From: Onthophagus taurus
Taxonomy: Eukaryota; Arthropoda; Insecta; Coleoptera; Scarabaeidae
DNA length: 64,000 nucleotides
Assembly (NCBI RefSeq): GCF_036711975.1
Contig: NC_091966.1
Span: 11,105,501-11,169,500, forward strand
Reading direction: 5' to 3'
The notes beneath the pieces were generated by a model. It was not told the DNA's origin. It did not search any database and saw nothing but the letters and a program-made list of their open reading frames with translations. This document shows positions 11,985 through 23,171 of this stretch, one piece after another. Positions within the stretch are counted from its first letter, which is position 1. Each line of letters starts with the position of its first letter. Both the position numbers and the translations under genes were made by a program.

Positions 11985-12875
11985 TTTAAAGTAATCTATG
12001 ACAGTTTTCTGGCGTAGTGTAGGAAAGTTTTTCTTGTGAAGTCCTTTATAAACTAGACATCCTCTGTAGATTTGACGTTTTTGCTACGTGCTCGACTACA
12101 ATTTATAGTCAAGTGCTCTCCTACAGACATGACACATCTTGGATACTTATTATAATAATATTATCACATTATGGCAAATTAGAGCTTCGAATGAGCAAAT
12201 GTCGTTGACATTGTAGTAATTCCCTTTTAGGGTGCGGTGGTACAAAATAGATCGTATTCAAAAGGGTTTAATCTAATGTTTTTGTTATTTGGCATGTTCA
12301 TTATTTTAACGTTGAAGAACGGTATTTCTTTGTAGCCCTGTGATTCCAATACATTTTTTAATTCGTACAGCTTTGTAGATGGATGTAAGTTCCGGATAAC
12401 AATTCGAAAAGCACAGTCTTGTTTTAACTGATGTATGTGATATTCAGTTTTCCTTTCAGTAGAAGTTTTAATGATTGCCAAATAATCATTAGCTGTATTT
12501 AATATGTCATGTATCAACACAGATGGAGTTATCTAGTATATCGTACCTATTTTTAGTTAGATTTGGTTTATATAGCCACTATTATTTCAATGTACATTGT
12601 TTATTATGTTTATTATCAGAATTACCACCGTCTCCCTTAGCTGGTTTTTGCCTTCCAGAATTTTCGAACTGCCTAGGATACTTAACATCCCTAGAGTTAT
12701 TTTACCGATATTACTGTTTAGGTCTTCATAACCGGAAAATTACTTCTAGGTCATGTAAGAGATACTTATTCATACGCATGACCTTGGCCTTGTTCTTTAT
12801 AGGGAGTACCAATACCGATTTTATTTATAAAAGAAATAAATCGCGAGACGAGTACGTTTAAGCGAGTGTAAAGAA
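11985..12875 (-). mobile_element. Jockey-type LINE ORF1 relic
   Basis: The minus-strand frame 12520-12227 reads CAFRIVIRNLHPSTKLYELK, then ESQGYKEIPFFNVKI. This is the PRE_C2HC domain of nucleocapsid-like ORF1 proteins in Jockey-clade LINEs. Just downstream (12160-11990) a broken frame (EHLTINCSRARSKN) is what remains of the CCHC zinc knuckles. Upstream (12870-12540) the frame reads ENSGRQKPAKGDGGNSDNK and NRYDILDN, the usual linker before the domain. Several frame changes are present. The plus-strand open frame over 12523-12861 is a shadow of this. Confidence 0.65.
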
Positions 12876-14161
12876 GTTACTTCAGATTGTTCTGTTATTG
12901 TTTATTACCATAATTTGCACTATTTTAACTATTTAGCATGATCGATATCAGCTAGTGTTTACTCATCAGTCACCAGGGCCGGATTGTGGAATGACGTATG
13001 GAACTTAAATCTTCATTCCGATAAGAATAATTGTGGTCTTTTGTAGAATCCATCGAATAATTTGTCTGCATATAGATGCTGCTCCTGCTTAATAGTTGTC
13101 TGCATTAATATTCTTATAAGAACTCATATTTCTTTTGAAGAAATCTGCTTTGTTCATGCTCTAAGATTTGGCAAATCTATGGCAGGCTTGCGACGATTAA
13201 ACTCAACGTTTGTTCACTACACTATTTCATTGATTATGTCATTTGTTATAAACATTTGAAAGCACTGAACTTTTTGTACTATATTTTGACCATAACGGTT
13301 TCTCTCTCTGCACGAATCACTTTCGGTTATTCTTTCCACGCAAAATTGCTTTTCCTAACGATTATATTAGATTTATCCTTTATCTTCTTCGTCTATATCG
13401 ATTGACTCGTTTGATGAACTCGTATCTTTTAGAGACTCATTTTGAACCTCCTCTGAATTAAGTTGTTCATTGTTACAACTCAGCTTATCGCCTTCACACA
13501 TCGATGGAAATGTAGTAGTCCCACACTTCGCTTTCCAACTTTACAAATTAAACATAATAATAAGAAACAACAACACGATTATATAAAAAAACACAATCTC
13601 GAAATTCAAAAGTTACGCAAATGCTTACTTGATACTTAGTTGATGTATTATTAACAGGATGTCTGTGTACGCCAACTACTTAACCACAGATAGTATTAAA
13701 TAGAATCTATTAACATTTTAAAAGATTTATAAAAGCTATAAAAATAAATTAAGTAAAACCACATTTTTACACATAAATTGAACCCAAAGTGTACCCTCGC
13801 CTTAAAACATTCCATTATTTTCAATTCTTGTGAAACTACAGGTAGATATCCGAATTTCTACCTGACCTAAGTCCCATTCAATGACGAACACTCAACAACG
13901 TATTATGTAAAACCTCGTTTTCTGGTTAATGAAACCGGTAGGTCCTTCCATTTAATCATTATATTACTACCATTTCTTATTACTATAAAACACATCCACC
14001 CAAAGATTTTTTTTTATAGAAACCAATCAAATTCGTTTATTATGCAATAGTGTAGGTTTATTGACGTCTTAAATCCTTAAAAAAGTTGGTTCAAAAATGT
14101 GAAATCTCAATAAAAGTCTCCCAATTTTATATATTTTTATATATAATTCTTTATAGTAATT
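12876..14161. other. Spacer with a possible acidic terminal exon (minus strand)
   Basis: Mostly unrecognised. On the minus strand, 13541-13373 is an open frame ending in a Glu/Ser/Asp-rich tail (SSSNESIDIDEEDKG, stop at 13373) and preceded by AAAG, which could serve as a splice acceptor. It looks more like a host C-terminal exon than chance, but no upstream exon was found. The region near 14050 carries an AATAAA-type signal that suits the end of the TPPP-like gene. Confidence 0.3.
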
Positions 14162-14503
14162 TTAATTATTTTCTTTATCTTTATTTTCGCCTTTAGTAGC
14201 ACCAGGCATCCCACACGCCATCAACTTTTCTTTTATTTCTTCTACATCAGTATCAGTAGAAGCAGCAAGATCGTTAAGATACTTTAGAAAATTCTGATAA
14301 TTAATCGCTCGTGTTTTGAATTTATTAAATGCAATTCCTGTATGTGTAGTCGTAATCGTTTTCATATCTAAAACTTTCGCCTGTCTCATCCAACGATCCG
14401 AACAACTTAATGTTATTGTTTTTCCATCCGATTTGTTATCGCCAAATCTTGCGAAATTTGCAAATTGTTGATCTAATGGAGCTGAACCAGCTTCAGTACC
14501 CAT
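14162..14503 (-). CDS. Short, C-terminally truncated TPPP/p25-alpha paralogue
   Basis: An intronless 113-aa frame. Residues 9-104 match the N-terminal EF-hand-like part of the p25-alpha domain: FANFARFGDNKSDGKTITLS, DRWMRQAKVLD, TTTHTGIAF and LMACGMPGA. TPPP proteins bind tubulin and bundle microtubules. This copy lacks the C-terminal part with the conserved GxGxGxxGR motif. It stops with a lysine/asparagine-rich tail (KGENKDKENN) where the complete gene at 47.2 kb has its intron. It also lacks the disordered N-terminal extension. The frame is intact and conserved, so it is probably expressed as a truncated-type TPPP rather than being a pseudogene. It lies 750 bp from SDR1, divergently oriented. 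The start ATG is the only one upstream of the domain. Confidence 0.85.
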   Translation of the reverse strand: MGTEAGSAPLDQQFANFARFGDNKSDGKTITLSCSDRWMRQAKVLDMKTITTTHTGIAFNKFKTRAINYQNFLKYLNDLAASTDTDVEEIKEKLMACGMPGATKGENKDKENN

Positions 14504-15253
14504 TAATTAAATCACGTCTGAATAGATTGTTGTTCTAATACGTGTATAATTTAACAGGAATGAGTTAAGCCGAAAACATGGTTAAATTAAAGTCATTTTT
14601 GAAGTGATTTTTGACAACTTTTGTCAAGATTAACCGATTTTTTTAACAAGCAAGTTCGAGGAACATTCGTTACGAACGATTTCCTCACATTCGCGTATTA
14701 ATTTGTATACAACAACCGAAAATAGCCCGCTAACCGTTTTGACCGATACAATAAACTTGATTCTATAAATAATCGGTCTTGTTACAGTTTCTCGATAATA
14801 TTGCAAAGAAAGAAAGAAAACAAGAAAAAAAAATAGCCGCATCAATAATATTTTTTGGATACCCAAGGTTACAAATATTCAATTAAATTCCAAAGACGTC
14901 ATTATTATTAATGAGAACATCCTAACAAGAACAGAATCGGATTTAAATATTTTGGGAAACTCGTGGAAAATTTTCTTGTTAACTGACACGCCTGCTAACT
15001 TTGTTACTGTTGACTGTCATAACAGTATAAAATAATTTACAGTGTACACGCGTTAATGAAAAAACGAATCTGTTTGTTTTAATACCAAACATTTTAGCTG
15101 TCTTAAATTAAATTATTCAACAAATTACGAAATGTTCTGTTAATGCGTGCCTGACGTTACCACATTTGTTAACACGCAATTGCAATTTATCTTTATTGTT
15201 GTTTTACCGATCTATGATCAGTTTAACTATTTCTTGCAACGTAAGAACACAAA
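14504..15253. promoter_or_regulatory. Divergent spacer between TPPP-like and SDR1
   Basis: Both flanking genes read outward, so their promoters must lie here. TCAGTT at 15218-15223, 31 bases before the SDR1 ATG, matches the insect initiator consensus, but I see no DPE or TATA at the proper distance. The rest is AT-rich without recognised content. Confidence 0.35.
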
Positions 15254-18200
15254 ATGTTCGTTGAGAATAAAGTGGTTTTAGTCACGGGAGGTGCTGCAGG
15301 GATAGGATTGTGTATTGTTAAGGAATTATTAAAAAATAATGCTAAAGTATTAATTTAAAAGAAACAAAAATGTAATTAATTTTAAACTAAATGATTTCTC
15401 TTAAAGGTTTGTATTGCTGACATAAGTATTCAATTTGGACCGCAAGTCTTAAATGATTTAGAAAAAGAATATGGAAGTGGAAGATGTATTTTTTGTAAAG
15501 TGGATGTTAGTGATAAAAATGAATTTGAAGGTGAGATTAAAATTATTTATTAAAAATTAATTTGTCATGACATTTATTTCTCCTTATCTGCTTTGTATTT
15601 GTTATTACAACGTTTTTAACAATAAAGTAGGTTAAATATGGAATGTTTGCTATTTTAATGAAACAGCGTTGTTTTAGATATGAAAAAAAAACATTAATAA
15701 GGACATTCTAAGTTTCCTTTTTTTCGATAATCTTTACACCACTTGTTCGTACTCATATTTTTTGTAAAATAACTTTTTTAAATTATTTAACTATATTTAC
15801 GTTATCATTTGAGCATGTCGCCTTAATTGTTTAGACGATAGGCAACTAAACATGCAAAGCCGATTCATGTGGCACATTGCAAATATTAAATTCAAATAAT
15901 ATAGAAAACACCAAAAAGAATGTCTGAAATGAATATTGCATGTTAATGAGCACGAAACAAAAACTTATTGTTTCAAAAAGATCGCGCCACTTTAGCTGCA
16001 AAATACAAAGCTCCAAAAACATGTAATGTTGTCGATGATCTTATGCAGAATAATATTGAAGTGTTATGATCCGTTCATCATAAACTGCGAGGATTCTGAC
16101 TCGAAAGATGATAAACATGAATTCAGCGATAAACACAAAAATAGAGAAGTCCTAAATTTCGCCATCAGGCAAAATATGATCATCAACTCAGCATTTGTTC
16201 CACATAAAAGAATACATAAGGCAACATGGATTATGCTAGACAGTCAGGCCCGTCCACAATTTTAATTTTCCGAAAAATGCAGAAAAAAGACTTTTTTCTG
16301 CCAATTTTTACAAACGAACTATGAATAATTTAGAACAAGTGCACAGACGTTGGCTAGTTTACAGCAAAAGTACTGATAAAGCATTTTGTTTTTGCTGCAA
16401 ATTGCATGGAAATGACACTGGATCTCAATTAGTTAACGATGGGTATAGTGATTGGGCACACTTGGGCAGAGCTCTTGATAATCACGAAAAATCAGCAATT
16501 CATGGTCAGAATGTTGGAAAGTGGACGGATTGTGAGATACGTTTAGCTGAAGCGTCCACTTGAGCAGTTCGTTACCAGATTAAGGAAGTACACAATGCTT
16601 TAGAAAAAGTAGTAGAAGCGACTGACGACCCTAAAGCAAAAAGTGAAGCTCAATCCCTTGTCAATCAACTAAGGAGTTATGAGTTTTTAGTAGCATTAGC
16701 TATTTGATATGACGTGCTCTTTGCTATAAATAGTGTAAGCAAAAACTTGCAGGCTGAAAAAATGCACTTAGGCATGGCATCGCAGTTGCTTCAAGGACTG
16801 GTACAGTTTTTTGAGCAATTTAGAAATGAACTTTTGGACATAGAGCCAAAGTTTCAAATAGTCAAGCAAAGGAAGAAACGAAAAATGTTTCATTACAAAG
16901 AAGAAGATGAGCATGTTTTAGAATCTGCTGAACAAATGTTCAAGGTTGAGTATTTTTATTATATTGTAGATTGTATATTACAGTCCCTTTCAAGAAGATT
17001 TCAACAAATTGCCAGTTACAACAGTATGTTTGGATTCTTGTACAGTGTAAAAGAATTAAAATCAATTGAACAAGGTCAATTGTTGGAAAAGTGCAAAGCC
17101 CTAGAAGCCTCTTTAAGTTTTGAAGGGCAAAAGGATATCTGTGGAAATGATTTGTTCACAGAACTAAAAGTTCTTCGTGGTCCACTTCCCGCTGAAGTTG
17201 AAACAGCTGCTGGCGTGTTAAGATTTATGAACAGAATACAAAATCCATATCCCAACACGTTCATTGCCTACAGCATTTTACTTACTATTGCAGTGACTGT
17301 TGCTAGCGCAGAAAGGAGTTTTTCTCGGCTAAAGTTAATAAAGACTTACCTAAGATCATCAATGAGCCAAGAAAGGTTAACGTCTTTGGCAACATTATCG
17401 ATAGAAGCAGACACAACGGCCAAAGTCAATTTTGAAGAAATTATTGACGACTTCGCTGGATTAAAAGCAAGAAAAATTAAGTTTAAGTAAGAATATTATT
17501 GTTAAAGCAATACTTTTCAGCGGATTTAAATTTGTTTTAGTTTAGTATTAATAAGAATAAAAAAAAAATTAATGACAAACTATTTAGCTGTTCTTTTTTA
17601 ACTGAGATAAGGCACGATGGAGGTGGGAAAGAACTATGATGGTAGGTAGTTTATGAAAAAGAAGAGTCGAGAGCTATTTACCTACATAAAGGCCCCGCAA
17701 AACTATTTTGCACCAGGCCCCGCATTTGCTAAAGACGGCTCTGTAGACAGTGGCGTGGCACTCGAAAAACAGCATCGAGCACTCTATACGTTAAAAGCAG
17801 AAGGACTCGCATCACCTATTACTTACGTTAAAGAAGATTTAGATTCCGAATTACAAGGAAAACCCCACTCAGACAGAAGAAGGGCTGAACATTGAGAAGA
17901 TAAGGCAGATGGAGGTGAGATGAATTGATACGTTGTTTATTCATTATTGCATAAATGACAACATTAAAATTTTTATAAAATACAACATGTATAGACGTTT
18001 TTTATGAAGTGAATTACACATTTACTATACATTGTTACGTTCTGTACACATAAATTTGCTGTTTATCGCGCATTTAAACCATGCCGAAAGAAATTATTCC
18101 AAGACTGAACACAAACATCTTTTCATGCTATGGGGATTGCAAAAATTGCAAGATGTTATCTAGAAAAAACAACGTATGTTGTAATTACTGATTACCATTC

Positions 18201-19813
18201 ATTAGTATGGCTGAATAATCTTGAAAATCCTCAAGGAAGATTGGATAGGGGGGCTATTTATCTACAACAATTTGATTACGCTTCCATCTGCCGTCATGAT
18301 TGAGATCAGGTACTACTTGATACTGTGTCTTCTTTAAAGTTTCCTAAACGGACACTGAAAATGGTAATCTTGATAAATGTATTCAATCTGATTTTATAGA
18401 TTTTGCACGGCGCCGTTAAAAATTAAACGATATTTTTGTTGTGGTGTTGTCACTATGAACGGCTTAATCTTTTAGGTTACTAATGTTAAAAAAAAATACA
18501 TTAAGATTGATAAGAAAATTTATTTAAGTTTATAAGTGTTGCAAGATATCCCTTATGTTGTCGAAATACAGAATGACATTATAATTTTCGAAAAAGAGAT
18601 GCGCAGCATGTTATTGGAGATTTAGGTAGAATGTATCAAATTAAAAAAGATTAGGAGCAAAAAAAGTACTTCATTCATTACTTTTCAATGGGAGCAGAGC
18701 GGATTTATCCAACCCAACCCTTATTTTATATTACAATATTAAGCGAACGGTGTACATCATAGAGCAAAATTATTCTTTATTTTATTTTCAAGTAACTTTT
18801 GTCGTCCTTTCATTCTTGTTTTTTTTTTTTGAAATTATAGCGTAGCATAACAAAAATTGTGAGTCAATATGAAAATAATGTTTTAAATCTAATTTTGTCA
18901 AAACGTAATAATCAGTTAAAAACCTAAAATTGTTCTATGCTCGTTATTATAGATTGACACTAATTCTTTTGGAATAAATCTTGCTATTTGAGAATAAAAG
19001 TATTAAAAAACATCTTTGTGATAGGATGAAAAACTCTAGTATTTATAATTTTAATATAAAATAAAAATTGTACAATATTGATTTATATGTTATTTATAAA
19101 AGATGTTTTGTTTCAATTTTTGTAGCTGCAATGAAGAAGACCGTCGAAGAATTTGGTAATTTCGATATTTTAATAAACAACGCTGGAATTCTTGATGACT
19201 CCATATGGGAAAGAGAAATTGAAATCAATTTGGTAAAAAACAAATAATATTTAAATTCCTAATAAATTTTAAAAAAATTTTAGAAAGGTGCTATAAATGG
19301 TTGTATTTTGGCAATGGAACACTACCTTCCCAAATATAGAAGTACCCAAAAAGCTGTAATAGTTAATTTGGCATCAAATTTGGGAATAGAAAAACCTGGT
19401 GCACTTCCAGTTTATAGCGCGACAAAATCCGCTCTCATTGCATTTAGCAAATCTATATCATCCGATGTTAATTATAATAGTCAAAAAGTCGATGTAATTA
19501 CTTTATGTCCCGGACCAACGGAAACTATGCTATTAGCAAATTTTACCCGAAAAGGTTTAAATGAAAGATTTAATAATTTGTTGGTTCGTTTTTTGAATGA
19601 AAGAGTTACTACGTTACCACAAAAGTATGTATTTAATATTTATTAATTTCACATAATTTACTATTTAATAATAATCGAAACATTTTTAGACCTGAATGTG
19701 TTGCTAAGAATCTTATGGAAATCTTAAACGATTGTAAAAATGGGGAGTTTTGGGAAATCGAAGATGGGATGCGAAAAGAAGTGATTATAAGAAATCAACC
19801 TGAATATAAGTGA
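15254..19813 (+). CDS. SDR1: 15-PGDH-like short-chain dehydrogenase/reductase
   Basis: Five exons: 15254-15346, 15407-15530, 19126-19232, 19284-19624 and 19690-19813. All have GT-AG junctions, together encoding 262 aa. It is a classical NAD-type SDR. It has TGGAAGIG (residues 11-18) for dinucleotide binding and Asp36 at the end of the second strand (CIADIS), which favours NAD over NADP. It also has NNAG, catalytic Ser139, and Tyr152/Lys156 in YSATK, then CPGP. The closest known type is 15-hydroxyprostaglandin dehydrogenase, a cytosolic enzyme oxidising secondary alcohols; the real substrate cannot be read from sequence. It keeps a phase-1 intron after codon 72 that most neighbours lack. That intron is 3.6 kb and stuffed with LINE, hAT and gypsy debris, while all other introns are 50-70 bases. 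The C-terminus is short (ends NQPEYK). Confidence 0.9.
15980..16264 (+). mobile_element. LINE endonuclease fragment inside SDR1 intron 2
   Basis: The plus-strand frame reads FAIRQNMIINSAFVPHKRIH, then KATWIML. In intact LINEs this is the endonuclease stretch NMVIxSTFFPHKxIHKATWxSPDG. Only about 40 residues survive. It lies directly against the hAT relic. Confidence 0.6.
16265..17900 (+). mobile_element. hAT transposon (TTF/ZMYM1-like) inside SDR1 intron 2
   Basis: Frame 16321-16563 carries the TTF-type zinc finger (HRRWLVYSKSTDKAFCFCC, then a CKLHGN context and DNHEKSAIH). Frame 16714-17490 (258 codons) is the C-terminal half: VLRFMNRIQNPYPNTFIAYS, then VTVASAERSFSRLKLIKTYL and the hAT dimerisation core ending ERLTSLATLSIE. 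The catalytic middle (DUF4371/RNase-H-like region) is largely deleted between 16563 and 16714, so it is non-autonomous. The downstream non-coding tail (to about 17900) contains GGCCCCGCAAAAC twice in variant form, as at the ends of these elements. The long clean frame suggests a fairly recent insertion. Confidence 0.8.
18060..18365 (+). mobile_element. Ty3/gypsy-type LTR-retroelement fossil, RNase H part
   Basis: A broken remnant of about 300 bases in SDR1 intron 2. Short stretches (SLVWLNNLENPQGRLDR, YLQQFDYASI) match the RNase H/connection region of gypsy-type pol proteins. No LTRs, gag or integrase were seen. It is a small, old, inactive piece. Confidence 0.6.
18366..19125. other. Remainder of SDR1 intron 2
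   Basis: AT-rich intron sequence without recognised content. It ends in a normal TTTTTGTAG acceptor. Confidence 0.5.
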
Positions 19814-19876
19814 AATTAACAATATATTTTGGTGATTTAATCACTAATTATAAATCATTATAAACTTAATCTTCTT

Positions 19877-20844
19877 TTAACATTTTTTTAAAAGACCTTC
19901 CTTGTCCGGAATAATAACCTCATTTATTTCATTATTTTCTATAACCCAAATTGTTCCATTTTTTGCATCTCCAATTAATTTAATAACATATTCGGCTACC
20001 GCAGGTGCTCTAAAATAAATAGATTAAGTGGTTAAAATATTTAATAATCACAATTACTTACTCTTGCATTCCTTTTATTGAAGCCAATTGTTGTTTTATA
20101 ACATTAGAATACTTTTCAAGTGAAGTATTTGGTGTTTTATTAAATAGATCATCAAGTAATGCTGTTGCAGTGGGTCCAGGACAAATTGTAAGTATCTTAA
20201 CGTTTTTGTTGTTTAATTGTGCTAAAGATCTACTTAATCCAATTATTGCATGTTTAGTTGCTGTATAGGCAGGTAATCCTCCACAAGGTTCTATACCTAA
20301 AGTTGAAGAAATATTAACAATTACTCCCTCTGATGATGATTTATATTTTGGAATGTATTCATCCATTCCTAATAAACAACCATGTATGGACCCTTTCTAT
20401 AAAAATAAATTTAATAATAATTATATAAAATAAACTTAATAAATTTAAGTATTTACAATGTTAATATCAATTTCTTTTTCCCAAATAGCATCATTCATTA
20501 TTCCAGCATTATTTATAATTATGTCTAAATTTTTGAAAGTTTCCACGGTTTTTTTCATTCCATCATTGAGTTCTTTTTTGTTGGTAACATCAACTTTAAC
20601 AAAAATAACTCTGTTTTTACCATATTCTTTTGATAATTCCTCAACAATTTTGTGTCCCTGCTTCGCATCTAAATCAGCAATTGTAACACCCTAGAAATAA
20701 AAAATAAAATACAACAAATTAAATTCAAAATCAACTTTAAAATTTAATTACCTTTGCAGAATTTTTTAATAACTCTTTTACATAACATAAACCAATTCCA
20801 TTTGCTCCACCAGTCACAAAAGCCACTTTACCACTGATAAACAT
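19877..20844 (-). CDS. SDR2: 15-PGDH-like short-chain dehydrogenase
   Basis: Four exons on the minus strand: 20844-20752, 20690-20457, 20396-20062 and 20009-19877, encoding 264 aa. It starts MFISGKVAFVTGGANGIG (TGxxxGxG at 11-18). Asp37 in TIADLD indicates NAD use. NNAG is present. The active-site residues are Ser140 (NISST), Tyr153 and Lys157 (YTATK), followed by CPGPT. Exons 2 and 3 of SDR1/SDR9 are fused here into one 234-base exon. The tail ends EGLLKKC. It converges tail-to-tail with SDR1, with stop codons only 64 bases apart. It is closest in wording to SDR3 and SDR4 (exon 3 identical over most of IPKYKSSSEGVIVN). The substrate is unknown. Confidence 0.92.
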
Positions 20845-22479
20845 TTTTGCTTAAGAATTTTGTGCAATAACTTGAAATAAATGTGTATTTAAATGTATAC
20901 TACTTTATTTCACTTTGGTTGTTGTAGCAAGACTGTTACCTTGCTTTAAAAGTAATCGTCCATTATATAGTTTTTATAATTTGCAAGTAATTACTTTTAA
21001 GTACAACTTTCGTTCTTAGTTATTTTATTATCATTTGTTTATCTAACGCAAATTGCCAAGCTATCGTGATTTGATATTTTTTGATGAATGATGTAATAAA
21101 TGAAATACATGCATGTTTTAGTTGTGAATTGAAATAATGTTTATTATAAGTAGGTCAGTTGTTATAAACAAGAATAATCTTATAACATCTCGTATCATCC
21201 ATACTTATGCATAAAATATAAAACTTGTATCACAGTTTTTAATTAAAAAAAAGTGTTCTACGAAAAATACTAAGGCTGATGATACGTTATAGGATTTAAC
21301 GCATAATTTTAGTAATTACATAACTAAATCATTAATTAAAAACAGTACATGAGATTAAGATAAGAAACAGTTTTGAAATTTTCTTTTTAATAATGCTTAT
21401 TACAATTTGGTCAAATTGCACTAATGAGCAACTTAGATCTAGCTTAATTTACTAAAGGTAACCCATTAACATTCATCAATTTAATTATATGTTTGGTTTA
21501 ATTATTTTAAGTATACTAGCCTTATTATGTACACTCACACGCTCTCTTTTTTACACATATACAAGCTCCGCTTTTTAACAACACTAGCAGCAAGCTCACC
21601 AATTCAAATGGCTTTTGTTTTTACTTAATGTTTTTTTGTAGTTCAGTATTATCAAGCAATTGAATGGCCTCGCAATTGACATGACACTGTAGCCTTTTCT
21701 CATGAATTTTGGAAAGTTTGCTGATAGTTTTGTCGTCGGTTTTCCATTTCTAGGTCCCTATGGGGGTCGCTGTTCCTAATATACTAAGGTGCATTTATCT
21801 AATGAAGCCACACAACTGAATACCATATATCTATATGGGATTTAATATCTGCTTATATGGCAAAATCTTGCTATGAAATCTGAAAATTATAAACATGAAA
21901 TTTTAAGAACATTCAAGATCCAATACCTCAAGTTTGTGCTTCTAATATATCAGCTATTCTTAACTTTTAAGTCCTTGTACAAACTCAAGTTTGTTTACGT
22001 ATGCCAAACTGAAAACAACAGCTGTTTTCAAGCTTTTTTGTTATATTAAACTTAGTCTTACTAGTGTTATATCATACTTTTATTATGATGATTATATACT
22101 TTTCTTATTACTTTTTCTTACATGCTGAAGTTTTATTAGACTCATTCAAGACTATTCCTAGAATATGATGTCTTTCTCGCGTAATTTGAGACTTCTTCTT
22201 GTGATCTTGAATCTTGTCAATAATTACAGATTTTTTCTTATATTTTAGCATTCGGTCAACTTAACTTCAGTATTATTTTTGAATGTAAACGTCCATTTAG
22301 TAAGGTGCCAGATATTTTCTTCAAGTCTTCAGACTCGCTAGTACAACTGCAGACTTCGTCTTCCTGTTTAATATTCTGTCAGTGTAAATCTTTTTCTTAA
22401 TCTTTCTAAATCCTATTACTTGGATAGCAAAAGTAATGACAGATTAAATTAAAAAATAAAGTCGTTGTAAAGAACATAA
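20845..22479. other. SDR2 upstream region and AT-rich spacer
   Basis: Contains the TTGCAAGTAAT box shared with SDR3 and SDR4 (20981-20991). The remainder is AT-rich, with no supportable frames. Confidence 0.4.
20981..20991. promoter_or_regulatory. TTGCAAGTAAT box upstream of SDR2
   Basis: 137 bases upstream of the SDR2 start. The same 11 bases occur upstream of SDR3 (24192) and SDR4 (25451) in the same orientation. It is a candidate shared cis element, or a relic of the duplicated upstream region. Confidence 0.4.
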
Positions 22480-23060
22480 AGAACCCATAAAGAACACAAT
22501 TATTAAATTTAGATCATATTTAAGAGAAACCATATCAAACTCAGCATCAATTCTTCTATATATTTTGATATCATCAGTGTGTGCCAAAACGTGATAAGTA
22601 CACTCAGTAGATTACAAATCGTTTTTGAATAAAGTAAACAGAAGTGAACTTTGGTTAGCCCCTTATGCATACGTAAGGTCATACCATAACCTATTTCATC
22701 GAAGAAAAATCATTGCAGAGGACGTATATAATTACAGCGAATCACCAAGCCATAAACCAAAGTAAAACAGCAACTTAATAAGCATAATGTCATGATACAT
22801 TTTATAAAATGCCCTTGCAATACGGCATAAATGGCATCATATTAATTCCTGCTATCAACATAAACCTCATAAACCCATATTGCAGGGGAGATATCAACAA
22901 ACCAACCGATCGAAATATCCGACCATATAGATATATATGATACATGTTCAAAATCCTTACTGATGTTGGAGAAACAATCGCGCAATATTTGTTTATATCA
23001 TTTCTTTCTCTTCCTCAAAACAAGAATGATGGGTGCACGTTTCAATAGTCTCAAAGCTTA
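22480..23060 (-). mobile_element. LINE reverse transcriptase fragment (Jockey/CR1-like)
   Basis: Minus-strand frames read QYGF...YDAIYAVLQGHF (about 22890-22820), then GANQSSLLFTLFKNDL and HTDDIKIYRRIDAEFD (about 22660-22530). They correspond to QxGFRxxxSTxDAI, GVPQGSxLSPLLFxLFINDL and the YADD active-site block of a LINE reverse transcriptase. The second residue group reads HTDD instead of YADD, and there are stops, so it is inactive. Confidence 0.55.
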
Positions 23061-23171
23061 CTAATGACAATAATACAATAACATAAATTGACTTGAATCC
23101 GGAAAATTAAAAAAAAATCTAAAATGTTTAGACAAAAAGATTTTTATTACATATCATTGATTTTATTTTTA

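Noticed and set aside
12523-12861. 112-codon plus-strand frame rich in Leu, Tyr and Phe
   Set aside because: It lies antisense to the Jockey ORF1 relic, and the hydrophobic composition is a by-product of AT-rich antisense sequence.
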